Origin: an uncultured Clostridia bacterium
GTDB lineage: Bacteria; Bacillota; Clostridia; Oscillospirales; Oscillospiraceae
Length of the DNA: 39,503 nt
Direction of reading: 5' to 3'
Assembly (NCBI GenBank): GCA_947365965.1
Contig: CANAZG010000021.1
Location: forward strand, 1 to 39,503
Part shown: piece by piece, positions 15,836 to 25,031 of the stretch
Position numbering within the stretch: the stretch's first letter is position 1
Layout: each line of letters starts with the position of its first letter
The notes under the pieces: model-generated
What the model was told of the DNA's origin: nothing
Database searches by the model: none
The model's input: the letters and a program-made list of their open reading frames with translations, nothing else
Program-made: the position numbers and the translations under genes

Positions 15836-18379
15836 ATGAACCACGAGCCGAACAAACAGAACAACAGAAAAGGTCTGCTCCTCTCCATTGTACTGATCTT
15901 TTGCATTTTGGGCACATTCGTCTACGCCATCTCCCGGAAGATCTCCCGGGAAATGTCGGACTCCGCCATCCAGAGTCTCAGCGAGAGCCTTGATCTGATT
16001 GAGTGCACCATTGAGGCGATCCTGCGCAGCGAGGCGGAGTTCCAGGTCCTTATCGCCCAGAAGATCGCCCAGACGGAGGACCCGGAGGCCTACATTCAGG
16101 CCTATGAGAAGAACCGGACCATGTCCAAAATATCGCTGATCCTGTCTGGAAAGACAGAGGGCGTCTCCAACAGCGGCGAGCGGTTCACTGCGGAGGATCT
16201 GGATTTTTCTGCCGGCGGTACGGTCATGGGGCTGCCGGTTTCCCAGTCCTATGTCAACTACATGGGCACTTGGTCCTACACCATCAAGTGCCCCGTTGTG
16301 CGGGACGGACAGGAGATCGGGGTCCTCTATGCCGAGTATATCTACGACGCCATCGACCAGTCCCTGCCGGATGGCTTCTACAACAAGCAGGCAACGCTGT
16401 ATATCATGGACGCGGAGAGCGAGCGGTTTGTCCTTAAGCCTGAGGGCATGGGGATGCGGAGCGCGGGTCACCTCAATCTGGCCGATTTCTACCGGGCCAA
16501 CAGCATCCAGGACCCGGACATACAAACCGAGGTGGACGAGTGCCTGAAAAGCGGGCGGAACATCCTCTTCTACCACGATATCCGCAAGGAAAAGGCCCTC
16601 AACTATATGTGGGCAGTCAACGGCGGGACCGTCTATCTGGTGGGTTATGTGCCCCTGGAGGCTATCCAGCATGAGGGGCGGAGCATCAACCAGAATATCT
16701 TTGTGGTAGTGGCCTCTATGCTGGTGGCCTTCCTGCTGTGCATCTTCCTTTACTACTGCAACTGGCAGCAGCAGGAGAAGTTCCGGGAGGAGCAGGAGCT
16801 GGAGCGGCGGATCCACAGCCAGCAGCTCTCGGAGGCCCTTCAGGCTGCCCAGATCGCCAGTGAGTCCAAGACCATGTTCCTCTCCAACATGTCCCACGAC
16901 ATCCGCACGCCCATGAACGCTGTGCTGGGCTTCACCACCCTCCTGGCCAGGGACGCGGAGGATGCGGCCAAGGTCCGGGAGTACACGAAAAAGATTACCT
17001 CCTCCGGCCAGCACCTGCTCAGCCTCATCAACGATATTCTGGACGTCTCCAAGATCGAGAGCGGGAAGGTGGCCCTGAATCTGGAGAAATTCTCCCTCAA
17101 TGACGTTGTTGCCTCTGTAGACGCCATTATCCAGCCCATGGCCAAAGCCAAGGGGCAGACCCTGCACATAGATGTGAACGGCGTCCGGCACGAGAGCCTG
17201 CTGGGAGACGAGACCCGGATCAACCAGATCCTCATCAACCTCCTGTCCAACGCCGTCAAGTACACCCCCGAGGAGGGCCACATCTGGTTCCGCATCATCG
17301 GCCTCAAGCAGCGCTCCAGCCAGTACGAGCGGATCCGGATCGAGGTGGAGGACGACGGCTACGGGATGACCCCGGAGTACCTGGAGACCATCTTCGACGC
17401 CTTCACCAGGGCGGAAAACAGCACCACCAATAAGGTCCAGGGCACCGGACTGGGCATGGCCATCACCAAGAGCATCGTGGAGCTCATGGGCGGAACCATC
17501 GAGGTCACCAGCGAGGTGAATCGGGGCTCCCTATTCTGCGTGGAGCTGGAGCTGCGCATTCTGGAGGATCAGACGGACCGGCAGTTCTGGGAGAAGCACG
17601 GAATCCGCCGGATCCTGGCCCTCATCGGGTCCCAGGAGTGCCGGGAGAACATCCGGGCCCTTGTGACGGACGCGGGTCTGGAGGTGGAAACCGCCGGCAG
17701 TCTGGAGGAGGCGCTGCGTCTGCTGCCTGAAGGGGACTTCCAGCTGGCGCTGCTGGACTGGGAGGCCTTTGACGGCGTACAGACCGCCAGGGATATCCGG
17801 AAGGCGGTCCCCTCCTCCCCCATCCTGTTCCTTGCCGAGTACGATGCGGACGGCATCGAGAAGGCCCTGAAAAATGGCCGCGCCGGCGTACTCACAAAGC
17901 CCTTCTTCCTCTCAGCCTTCCGGCAGAAGGTGGAGGAGCTGTGGTCCGGCGCGGAGACGCCGGAGTCCCAGCAGGACGCCAGCCTGGAGGGACTCCGGTT
18001 CCTGGCTGCGGAGGACAATGAGATCAACGCGGAGATTCTGGCGGAGCTCCTCTCCATGGAGGGCGCCGGCTGCGAGATCGTGGAGAACGGCCAGTTGGCG
18101 GTAGAGCGGTTCCAGCAGTCCGCAGAGGGCGAGTTCGACGCAATCCTGATGGATGTACAGATGCCGGTGATGAACGGCCACGATGCCTCCCGGGCTATCC
18201 GCGCCCTGTCCCGGGAGGACGCGGGACGCATTCCCATCATTGCCATGACCGCCAACGCCTTTGCCGAGGATGAGAAGGCGGCTCTGGCCGCCGGTATGGA
18301 CGCCCACGTGGCAAAGCCCCTGGACCTGGGGCTTCTGAAGAAGGTCATCAGTCAGTGCAGAAAGGATGCGCATATATGA
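15836..18379 (+). CDS. Hybrid sensor histidine kinase with two receiver domains
   Basis: An 847-residue membrane kinase. Two membrane helices (LLLSIVLIFCILGTFVYAI, and VVVASMLVAFLLCIFLYYC near residue 300) bracket a ~260-residue extracytoplasmic domain of probable Cache type. Then come HisKA with His354 in SHDIRTPMNAVLG, HATPase with NLLSNAVKYTPEEG and GTGLGMAI, a first receiver that has Asp641 but lacks the acidic pair (likely a pseudo-receiver), and a complete second receiver (AEDNEIN, Asp773 in ILMDVQMP, lysine in VAKPL). No DNA-binding output or Hpt domain. GGAG lies 8 bases before the chosen ATG. The stop overlaps the next start by 4 bp, tying it to a solute-binding lipoprotein that may be its ligand sensor. 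Confidence 0.93.
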   Translation: MNHEPNKQNNRKGLLLSIVLIFCILGTFVYAISRKISREMSDSAIQSLSESLDLIECTIEAILRSEAEFQVLIAQKIAQTEDPEAYIQAYEKNRTMSKISLILSGKTEGVSNSGERFTAEDLDFSAGGTVMGLPVSQSYVNYMGTWSYTIKCPVVRDGQEIGVLYAEYIYDAIDQSLPDGFYNKQATLYIMDAESERFVLKPEGMGMRSAGHLNLADFYRANSIQDPDIQTEVDECLKSGRNILFYHDIRKEKALNYMWAVNGGTVYLVGYVPLEAIQHEGRSINQNIFVVVASMLVAFLLCIFLYYCNWQQQEKFREEQELERRIHSQQLSEALQAAQIASESKTMFLSNMSHDIRTPMNAVLGFTTLLARDAEDAAKVREYTKKITSSGQHLLSLINDILDVSKIESGKVALNLEKFSLNDVVASVDAIIQPMAKAKGQTLHIDVNGVRHESLLGDETRINQILINLLSNAVKYTPEEGHIWFRIIGLKQRSSQYERIRIEVEDDGYGMTPEYLETIFDAFTRAENSTTNKVQGTGLGMAITKSIVELMGGTIEVTSEVNRGSLFCVELELRILEDQTDRQFWEKHGIRRILALIGSQECRENIRALVTDAGLEVETAGSLEEALRLLPEGDFQLALLDWEAFDGVQTARDIRKAVPSSPILFLAEYDADGIEKALKNGRAGVLTKPFFLSAFRQKVEELWSGAETPESQQDASLEGLRFLAAEDNEINAEILAELLSMEGAGCEIVENGQLAVERFQQSAEGEFDAILMDVQMPVMNGHDASRAIRALSREDAGRIPIIAMTANAFAEDEKAALAAGMDAHVAKPLDLGLLKKVISQCRKDAHI

Positions 18380-19683
18380 AGGTAAACGGCTTTTTCCCCA
18401 GGTGGATTGCCCTCTGCCTGACAATCCTGTCGGCAGTGACGCTGGCCTCCTGCGGCGCGGACCACCCCAGCAACCTGCTGCCCCAGGACGATGAGGATCA
18501 GCGGATAGTAAATCTGTTCAGCCCCATGGAAAAGACCGATCCTGACGCGGAAAATACCGCCAGAAGCGCAGCGGATCTCACGGTGGCCATGGCGGAGGAT
18601 AAGCTGGGGGTAACTGTGGCCTACCGGACCTATACGGCGGAGGACTACCAGGACAAATCCTATGACGATGTGGCCCTTGAGCGGGCCCGCAGCGATATGG
18701 ATGACCTGTACCTGCTCAACCCGGACATCATCCTGAAGCTGGGCATGGAGGGAAAGCTGTTGGATCTGTCGGACATCGACAGTGCCAAAAATCTGCGGGA
18801 CATCATCCGAATCGCCAACACGGTGGACGGGAAGCTGGTGGCCATCCCCCAGGAGGTGGTGGCCTATGGTCTATTTGTGAACAAGGGCATGTTTGACCAG
18901 TACGGCCTCGCCCTGCCGGAGACGCCGGAGGACTTTCTGGAGTGCTGCCGGGTCTTCAAGGAGAACGGGATCGAGACTCCTGTTGGCGCCAACCGCTGGT
19001 GGCTGGAGACCTTCGTTCTGGCCCAGGCCTATGCGGACCTATATAACGGCGGGAACACGGAGGCAGAGATCGCGGCCCTCAACAGCGGCGAAGCCCGGTA
19101 CAGCGACTACATGCGTCCTGGATTTGAATTTCTCAAGGAGCTGATGGACCGGGGCTATATTGATGCGGAAAAGGCCAGTGTCAGCGAGGCAATTGAGGGC
19201 GAGGGCCCGGACTTCCTGGCCCAGAAAACCCCCATTGTCATGGCCTACTGGGGTGCGGCCAACACGGAGACTGCATACGGGAAGACTGATTTTGAGATGC
19301 AGGTCATTGGCTTCCCCAGCAGCCGGGGGCAGATGCCGGTGATGCCCATGACCGGCCTGGCCGTGGGTGCGGAGGCGGCGCACAAGGAGGATGCTCTCCA
19401 GGTGCTGAACGTGATGCTCTCTGACGAGGCGCTTCAGATATACTCGGAGACCAACCGTGTCATCTCCCCGTCCAAAAACGTGAAGGTAGACTGCGTCCCC
19501 GCCTTGAAGCCCCTCAACGACAGAATCGAGGAGGGCATTTACGTCCTGGGCTCCAACGCGGGCATGAGGGTGGAGCAGTGGGGCAACACCTGTCTGATCG
19601 TGCGGGAGCTGCTGGCCGGGGCTTCGGTGGAGGAGTGTATGGCCGCCTTTGACCGCCTTCAGGATGAGACCTTGGCGAAATAG
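18376..19683 (+). CDS. Extracellular solute-binding lipoprotein (family 1), coupled to the kinase
   Basis: A 435-residue lipoprotein with a signal peptide ending in the lipobox LASC (Cys26), then a family-1 solute-binding fold (DLYLLNPDIILKLGMEGKLLDLSD; VAIPQEVVAYGLFVNKGMFDQYGL; IVMAYWGAANTE). Such proteins usually bind sugars or oligosaccharides for an ABC importer. The ATG overlaps the kinase stop (ATGA), with AAGGA 9 bases before. A terminator follows at once, and no permease or ATPase gene is near. The arrangement points to a sensory partner of the kinase or to a binding protein for a transporter elsewhere. The ligand cannot be told from the sequence. Confidence 0.9.
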   Translation: MKVNGFFPRWIALCLTILSAVTLASCGADHPSNLLPQDDEDQRIVNLFSPMEKTDPDAENTARSAADLTVAMAEDKLGVTVAYRTYTAEDYQDKSYDDVALERARSDMDDLYLLNPDIILKLGMEGKLLDLSDIDSAKNLRDIIRIANTVDGKLVAIPQEVVAYGLFVNKGMFDQYGLALPETPEDFLECCRVFKENGIETPVGANRWWLETFVLAQAYADLYNGGNTEAEIAALNSGEARYSDYMRPGFEFLKELMDRGYIDAEKASVSEAIEGEGPDFLAQKTPIVMAYWGAANTETAYGKTDFEMQVIGFPSSRGQMPVMPMTGLAVGAEAAHKEDALQVLNVMLSDEALQIYSETNRVISPSKNVKVDCVPALKPLNDRIEEGIYVLGSNAGMRVEQWGNTCLIVRELLAGASVEECMAAFDRLQDETLAK

Positions 19684-19708
19684 CGGCCTGTGATAGACAA
19701 GAACAAAG

Positions 19709-19747
19709 CCGTCCGGCGGAGGATGCTTCCCCCGCCGGACGGTTTTT
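19709..19747 (+). terminator. Intrinsic terminator after the kinase-lipoprotein unit
   Basis: CCGTCCGGCGG (19709-19719) pairs perfectly with CCGCCGGACGG (19732-19742), followed by TTTTT. It closes the plus-strand unit. The region from 19748 to 19895 contains no gene I can support. Confidence 0.92.
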
Positions 19748-19895
19748 CGGTGTATATTTTTTTTATTTTGGGATTAGGTGGAACCTGGAGAAGCGTTCAC
19801 CATGGCGGCCGAGAGGAATCCATCATACAGCTATAAGCAAGCGGGGATTCCCGCATCTGTCAACGCCAGTGGCAAGGTTTTCTGACATGTTGCAA

Positions 19896-19928
19896 GGAGC
19901 GCCGCAGGACCAAATCCTGCGGCGCTCC
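19896..19928. terminator. Perfect 14-bp hairpin after pruA
   Basis: GGAGCGCCGCAGGA pairs perfectly with TCCTGCGGCGCTCC around CCAAA, six bases past the pruA stop on the minus strand. The T-run is short on both strands (TTGC on minus, TTTGC on plus). It most likely ends pruA transcription and may also block readthrough from the plus strand. Confidence 0.75.
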
Positions 19929-19934
19929 TTTGCG

Positions 19935-21563
19935 TTATTTCTCAGACATATAGGGGTAATTGATGGCAGAGGAGGGACAGAACGCCTCCTTCACCGTGTG
20001 GGCGCTGACCCAGCGGATCATGTTCAGCCAGGTGCCCGCCTTGTCGTTGGTGCCCGAAGCCCGGGCCCCGCCGAAGGGCTGCTGGCCCACAATGGCGCCG
20101 GTGCACTTGTCGTTGATGTAGAAGTTTCCAGCCGCGTTGCGCAGGGCCCGCTCCATCTTCACAATGGCCTCACGGTCCTGGGCGAAGATGGCCCCGGTGA
20201 GAGCGTAGGGGGAGGCACTGTCACAAACCGCCAGGGTCTCGTCCAGCTTGTCGTCCGGATAGACGTAGATGGACACGATGGGCCCGAAGATCTCCTTCAC
20301 CATGGACTCGTAGGTGGGCGTCTTGCAGCGGATGATGGTGGGCTGCACGAACCAGCCCTTGCTGTCGTCATAGGTCCCGCCGGCCACGAACGCGCAGTCC
20401 GGGGAGGCGGCGGCCCGGTCGATGTAGCCCTTGCAGGTCTCGAAGGAGGCCTTGTCGATGACCGCGCCCATGAAGGTGTCCAGCTCCGACACGTCCCCCA
20501 CCTTCAGCCCGGCGGCGTGCTCCTTCAGGAGCTTCTCCACCGCCGGCCAGATGCTCTCGGGGATGAACGCCCGGGAGCAGGCGGAGCACTTCTGGCCCTG
20601 GAACTCAAAGGAGCCCCGGATGATCGCCGCCGCCAGCGGCGCAATGTCCGCAGTGGGATGGGCGAAGATGAAGTCCTTGCCGCCGGTCTCTCCCACCAGC
20701 CGGGGATAGTTGGCGTAGGAGCCGATATTCTCCCCCACCTGCTTCCACACGCTCTGGAACACGGCGGTGGAGCCGGTGAAGTGGAAGCCCGCCATTTTGG
20801 GGTGGCTGATGACATACCGGGAGATGTCGCTCCCCGCGCAGGGGACGAAGTTGATGACCCCGGCGGGCAGGCCGCACCACTGGAGCAGCTTCATGTAGTA
20901 GTAGTTGGACAGGGCCGCAGTCCGGGAGGGCTTCCACACGGACACATTGCCCATGATGGCCGGGGCCGTGGGCAGGTTGCCGCCGATGGAGGTGAAGTTG
21001 AAGGGAGACACGGCGCAGATGAAGCCGTCCAGGGGCCGGTAGTCCTGCCGGTTCCAGATGCCGTCCACGCTCTCCGGCTGCTTCTTAAAGATCTCCTGAG
21101 CCTCCCACACGCCGAAGCGGAGGAAGTCCGCCAGCTCGGCGATGTCAATCTCCGCCTGGAACACAGTCTTCGACTGGCCCAGCATGGTGGAGGCGTTGAG
21201 CACCTTCCGGTAGGGGCCGGTAATCATGTCGGCGGCCTTGAGGAAGATGGCGGAGCGGTGTTCCCAGGGCATGGCCTCCCAGGCGTCCCGGGCGGCCAGG
21301 GCCGCGTCCACGGCCGCCTTCAGCTCCTTCTCCCCGGCCATGCAGCACTGGGCAATGACGTGCTGGTGGTCGTGGGGCATGGTAACGGGGATGGTCTCAT
21401 CGGTCCAGACCTCTTTGCCGCCGATGATGAGGGGGATCTTGACCACCTCGCTGGCCTGCCTGGCCAGCTCCTCCTTCAGCGCCGCCCGCTCCGGGCTGCC
21501 GGGCAGATACCCCAAAAAGGGATCGTTGGCGGGCTTAGCGATGGTGAAATATGCGTTGGACAT
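19935..21563 (-). CDS. pruA: L-glutamate gamma-semialdehyde (P5C) dehydrogenase
   Basis: This 542-residue aldehyde dehydrogenase oxidises pyrroline-5-carboxylate, via glutamate semialdehyde, to glutamate with NAD+. It is the stand-alone P5C dehydrogenase type, with no proline dehydrogenase domain. The catalytic Cys326 is in GQKCSACSRAF, and Glu292 is in GETGGKD. N-terminal PFLGYLPGSPERAALKEEL resembles the long form seen in eukaryotes and some bacteria. GGAGGAAG stands 9 bases before the ATG. It lies 27 bp after the family-5 binding-protein gene, probably on the same mRNA. With HypD nearby, the likely source of P5C is hydroxyproline. Confidence 0.94.
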   Translation of the reverse strand: MSNAYFTIAKPANDPFLGYLPGSPERAALKEELARQASEVVKIPLIIGGKEVWTDETIPVTMPHDHQHVIAQCCMAGEKELKAAVDAALAARDAWEAMPWEHRSAIFLKAADMITGPYRKVLNASTMLGQSKTVFQAEIDIAELADFLRFGVWEAQEIFKKQPESVDGIWNRQDYRPLDGFICAVSPFNFTSIGGNLPTAPAIMGNVSVWKPSRTAALSNYYYMKLLQWCGLPAGVINFVPCAGSDISRYVISHPKMAGFHFTGSTAVFQSVWKQVGENIGSYANYPRLVGETGGKDFIFAHPTADIAPLAAAIIRGSFEFQGQKCSACSRAFIPESIWPAVEKLLKEHAAGLKVGDVSELDTFMGAVIDKASFETCKGYIDRAAASPDCAFVAGGTYDDSKGWFVQPTIIRCKTPTYESMVKEIFGPIVSIYVYPDDKLDETLAVCDSASPYALTGAIFAQDREAIVKMERALRNAAGNFYINDKCTGAIVGQQPFGGARASGTNDKAGTWLNMIRWVSAHTVKEAFCPSSAINYPYMSEK

Positions 21564-21590
21564 ATTCTCTACTTCCTCCGTTATGTCTGA

Positions 21591-23579
21591 TTAGGAATTG
21601 AACTCAGCCTCGAAGCGGGCGTAGTCCTCGGCGGTGTAGGGCACCGTGGAGGTCTCCCAGTTCTTGTAGGTGTTGTTCTGGCAGCCGTAGAGGGCGTACA
21701 TCTTGGAGTAGTCGTTGATCTTGGTCAGCTGCCAGGAGTTCTCGTAGTTGGAGGGGATGGTCAGGGCGTGGTTGAGCAGGAACGCCTCGGCGTCGGCAAA
21801 GGCCTCGTAGCGGGCGTCCATGTCGTCGGTAATGGTCTGGGCGTCCTGCACCATGCGGGTGAACTCCTCAAAGAGGGCGATGCAGTCGGGGTCCGTGATG
21901 TCGTTGATGTTGGTGTAGTTCATGGAGAAGTCCGCGCCGTCGTAGCCGTAGATGGTCTGCTCCAGGAAGTTCTCCACGTCGCCGTAGTCGGCGCCCCAGC
22001 CGGTGCCGGTGAAGCTGTGGAGCCTGGGGGCGCGAACCTCCTGGCCGAGACTGGAGATGTACTCCTTGATGTTGAAGCTCACGTAGTCGCTGCCCAGAGT
22101 GCGCTCAAAGTTCTCCTTGAGTACCGTGGCCGCGTCCAGAGCGGTGGCGGAGCCGGCCTTGATGTAGTAGTCAATGCCCACGGGGAAGGTGACGCCCTTG
22201 GCGGTCAGCTCCTCAATGGCCTTGTCACGGTACTCCAGGCCCAGCTGCTCGTTGAAGCGGCGGGCGTGCTCCCCGTCGTAGGGGCGGATGTTGTCCAGCT
22301 TCTCGATGACCCGGTCCGTGTAGTCGGTGCCGTCAGAGAAATAGAGGAAGCCCTTCATGGTAAAGCACAGATTCTCCAGTTTCATGGGGTTGGTGGGGTT
22401 GACCCGAGCCCAGGTGTTCTCCAGGTTCACGCCGTAGTACAGGCTCTTGCGGAAGTTCTCGTTGGCAATAGCGGTGTTCCAGTTCACATCCGGGGTGCCG
22501 TCCTCATTGTTCTTGGCATAGTTGATGAGGTACTGGAAGGAGTACTTGCGGAAGCGGGTCTCCGTCAGCTCCTGGTTGCGGGAGTCGCTGGGGTTGTCGA
22601 GAATGGTCTTAAGGCCGTTCTCGCTCAGGGAGCAGTGGTCCACCTCGCCGGTGTCAAAGAGCTGATCGTCCCGGTTGGCGTCGTCGATCATGATAATGGT
22701 GACGGTGTCAAAGAGGGTGCAGTCCTTGTCCCAGTAGGCGGGGTTGCGGGTGAGGACCTTCTCGTTGTTCATGATATAGGAGGTGATGGTGTAAGCGCCG
22801 TTGTACCACGCGTTCTCGTTGGACATGCCGATCATGTTCTCCACGCCCTTCTCATCAATCTCCGCCTGGGAGACAGAGTACATGGCGGCGGAGGTGCAGA
22901 GGGTGTCGAAGTAGGGGTACTGGTCAATGCAGGTGTAGTGGAGGGTGTAGTCATCGGGAGCCTCAATGCCCACCTTGTCAAACTCAGGGTTATTCTCCGT
23001 AGACAGGGCCAGGGCCGCGCCGGGGTTGGTCTCGGCCAAGTTCTTGGTGTAGTTGTAGTACTCCTCCGCGCCCTCCACCATGGCCTTGAGCATGGAGGTG
23101 TTGGTGGAGCCGTTCTTCTCAAAGTTGAGGATCCACTCCATGGCGGTGACCCAGTCCTGAGCGGTGCACTTGGCCTTCTCGTTGCCCTCCACGTCCACCC
23201 AGGTCACATCGTCTCGGAGCTTGAAGGTCCAGGTCTTGCCGCCGTCCTCGGTGCCCCACTCCTTGGCCACCGCAGGCTGCAGCTGGCCCTTGTTGTTGAT
23301 CTCCAGCAGGGGGGAGTAGGCGTTGCACAGAACGTCCAGGTCAGCGCCCAGCTCGGTGCCGATCATGAAGAAGTTCTCCACCTCGTGGGTGCCGGCGTTG
23401 GCAAAGGTCACCAGATCCTTGATGGGCTCGCCGCCGTTGTCGGGCATGGGAGGCGCGTTGGTCTCGCCGTTGGAGGCATTGCTGTTATCGGCCGGGGTGT
23501 TGCTGTTGCCGCCGCAGGCGGACAGGACCAGCATAGCGGCCAGCAGCATCGACAGAATACGGAATCCCTTTCTTTTCAT
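21591..23579 (-). CDS. Family-5 peptide/nickel-type solute-binding lipoprotein
   Basis: A 662-residue SBP_bac_5 protein. The signal peptide ends in the lipobox LSAC (Cys22), followed by a low-complexity Asn/Thr/Pro linker. The mature part has family landmarks such as YSPLLEINNKGQLQPAVAKEW, TWTFKLRDDVTW and NAWYNGAYTITSY. These proteins bind peptides for Opp/Dpp importers. No permease or ATPase genes are next to it, so it would have to work with a transporter encoded elsewhere. Its position before pruA and after the regulator suggests a peptide containing proline or hydroxyproline as ligand; this is inference. Confidence 0.92.
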   Translation of the reverse strand: MKRKGFRILSMLLAAMLVLSACGGNSNTPADNSNASNGETNAPPMPDNGGEPIKDLVTFANAGTHEVENFFMIGTELGADLDVLCNAYSPLLEINNKGQLQPAVAKEWGTEDGGKTWTFKLRDDVTWVDVEGNEKAKCTAQDWVTAMEWILNFEKNGSTNTSMLKAMVEGAEEYYNYTKNLAETNPGAALALSTENNPEFDKVGIEAPDDYTLHYTCIDQYPYFDTLCTSAAMYSVSQAEIDEKGVENMIGMSNENAWYNGAYTITSYIMNNEKVLTRNPAYWDKDCTLFDTVTIIMIDDANRDDQLFDTGEVDHCSLSENGLKTILDNPSDSRNQELTETRFRKYSFQYLINYAKNNEDGTPDVNWNTAIANENFRKSLYYGVNLENTWARVNPTNPMKLENLCFTMKGFLYFSDGTDYTDRVIEKLDNIRPYDGEHARRFNEQLGLEYRDKAIEELTAKGVTFPVGIDYYIKAGSATALDAATVLKENFERTLGSDYVSFNIKEYISSLGQEVRAPRLHSFTGTGWGADYGDVENFLEQTIYGYDGADFSMNYTNINDITDPDCIALFEEFTRMVQDAQTITDDMDARYEAFADAEAFLLNHALTIPSNYENSWQLTKINDYSKMYALYGCQNNTYKNWETSTVPYTAEDYARFEAEFNS

Positions 23580-23740
23580 CTTCTTACACTCCTGTCTTTT
23601 TTTGCACCGTGCGCCCGCTCCCCAGCCGGCCCTCTCCAGACGCCGGGACAGGACCCCGGCAATGCAGATCCTGTAAGGGGCCCCTTCCGGATTCTGCGGG
23701 AACTGCCGTCTACGGGCGGCGCAGGCGCTGTACTGCCCTG
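23580..23740 (-). other. Leader region of the binding-protein gene
   Basis: About 155 bases of GC-rich untranslated leader lie between the putative transcription start and the lipoprotein start. It has small hairpins (GCCGGG-acagga-CCCGGC; AGGGGCCCCT) and an AGGAG ribosome binding site about 8 bases before the ATG. I do not recognise a riboswitch. Confidence 0.4.
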
Positions 23741-23769
23741 ATTATAGCAATAAACATCTGAGGTTTCCA
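23741..23769 (-). promoter_or_regulatory. Promoter of the binding-protein-pruA unit
   Basis: On the minus strand a perfect -10 TATAAT (23741-23746) stands 17 bases from TGGAAA (23764-23769), a 4 of 6 match to the -35 consensus. The weak -35 would fit an activated promoter. Confidence 0.65.
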
Positions 23770-23808
23770 CAACAATTTCTAATGATGTTCATCAATAAAT
23801 AACAAAAT

Positions 23809-23822
23809 TTCATAATTATGAT
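23809..23822. promoter_or_regulatory. Operator-like repeat upstream of the binding-protein promoter
   Basis: TTCATAATTATGAT matches the TTCAT-N4-ATGAA pattern at 13 of 14 positions counting the free centre; the last base differs. It lies about 75 bases upstream of the inferred transcription start, in an AT-rich stretch (23750-23866) that also holds AAAATTTC-gatca-GAAATTTT (23833-23853), which may serve as a weak araC terminator. Confidence 0.45.
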
Positions 23823-23866
23823 TTTATTGTGGAAAATTTCGATCAGAAATTTTTTAATCGTGAAAT

Positions 23867-24994
23867 TTATAAAGACAAATCCATGTTCTCTTCGCCCCGC
23901 CACTCGCTGGGCGTTTTCCCGAACCGCTTCTGGAAGGCGGCGCAGAAATAGGACACATTGCTGTAGCCCACCATCTGCCCCACCCGGCTCACCTTGACGG
24001 CGGTGTTCCGCAGCAGCTTGCAGGCCATGCGCAGCCGGTAGTCCGAGAGATAATTCTGAATGGTCACGCCCCGGGTGTTCTTGAAGATGCAGCGCACGTA
24101 GTTGGGAGAGAGGCCCACCTGGGCGGCGATCTCCTCAATGGACACGGTCTCCATGTAGTGTCTGCCCACGTACTCCTCCACATAGGCCGCCACCCGGTGG
24201 GCCGTGCTCTCCTTCAGGGGGTGGTACCACTCCAGCAGCCGGTCCGTGTACCAGGAGAGGTATCCCCGGACCTGCCCGGCGGTGTTGGCCTCCATGATCG
24301 CCTGAAAGACGGATTGATCCTCCGGCCGCAGCTGCTGGTGGTATCGGGCCAGCTCCCCGTCCGGGGCCGCCAGCTCCTCGCTGACGCAGCAGTACAGGCT
24401 GGCGCACTGCTCCCGGAAGACCGCCGGCCGGCCCTGGGCGCAGATGGCGCAGTAGTCCTCCAGCTTTCTCTCCACACACGCCGCCTCCCCCCTGGTCAGG
24501 CAGGAGGCAATCTCCCGGCGCAGCTGCCGCAGCTGCCCCATGTCCTCCAGGGACAGCTCCCTCTCCCTTGGGGGCTCCAGCAGCTCCTCCAGAGGGCGGC
24601 AGCCAGGGGTCCGGGTGTAGAAGGCGGCATCAGCGGCCCCCTCGAACATGGTCCGCAGGCGGCGGGCCTCCGTCAGCCGCCTACCGGAGAGGTAGGCCGC
24701 CTGAACGGCAGTCCCCCGCTCCCCCATCCAGGCCGCGGCCCGCTCCGCCTCCGTCCGGCAGTCCGTCTCCGGCCCCACCAGCACCACCACCAGCTCCGGC
24801 AGCTCCAGGCGGCAGAGAACCCCGTCAATGGTCTCCACCGCCCCGTCCCAGCAGGGGGCCTCCCGGTTCCTCCCGTACAGACCGATGAGGCCAAAGCGGA
24901 AGGTCTCCTCCGTCACCCCCTCCCTCTGGCAGAATTGCGCGATCAGCTTCCCCCCAGAAAGGGAAGCTCCACGGAATATCTGGTCAAGCAGCAT
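23867..24994 (-). CDS. AraC-family transcriptional regulator of the hydroxyproline locus
   Basis: A 375-residue regulator whose last ~100 residues are a double helix-turn-helix AraC domain (VSIEEIAAQVGLSPNYVRCIF; VSRVGQMVGYSNVSYFCAAFQKRFGKTPSEWR). The N-terminal ~260 residues resemble the middle part of YesN-type response regulators, but no receiver domain is present, so it is not a phosphorelay target by sequence. The ATG chosen has AGGAGGGG at good spacing; the frame reaches further up into the promoter palindrome. It lies between hypD and the binding-protein gene on the same strand and has its own consensus promoter. It probably controls these genes; the inducer is unknown. Confidence 0.88.
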   Translation of the reverse strand: MLLDQIFRGASLSGGKLIAQFCQREGVTEETFRFGLIGLYGRNREAPCWDGAVETIDGVLCRLELPELVVVLVGPETDCRTEAERAAAWMGERGTAVQAAYLSGRRLTEARRLRTMFEGAADAAFYTRTPGCRPLEELLEPPRERELSLEDMGQLRQLRREIASCLTRGEAACVERKLEDYCAICAQGRPAVFREQCASLYCCVSEELAAPDGELARYHQQLRPEDQSVFQAIMEANTAGQVRGYLSWYTDRLLEWYHPLKESTAHRVAAYVEEYVGRHYMETVSIEEIAAQVGLSPNYVRCIFKNTRGVTIQNYLSDYRLRMACKLLRNTAVKVSRVGQMVGYSNVSYFCAAFQKRFGKTPSEWRGEENMDLSL

Positions 24995-25031
24995 GTCCCG
25001 TCCCCTCCTGCTTCTTTTCATTGAACAGATT

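Noticed and set aside
23580-23740. Riboswitch or T-box in the leader of the binding-protein gene
   Set aside because: Only small GC hairpins are visible; I find no recognisable conserved core and no terminator-antiterminator pair.
21768-23741. 657-codon plus-strand frame opposite the family-5 lipoprotein
   Set aside because: Val/Gly/His-rich low-complexity translation, antisense to a well-supported gene.
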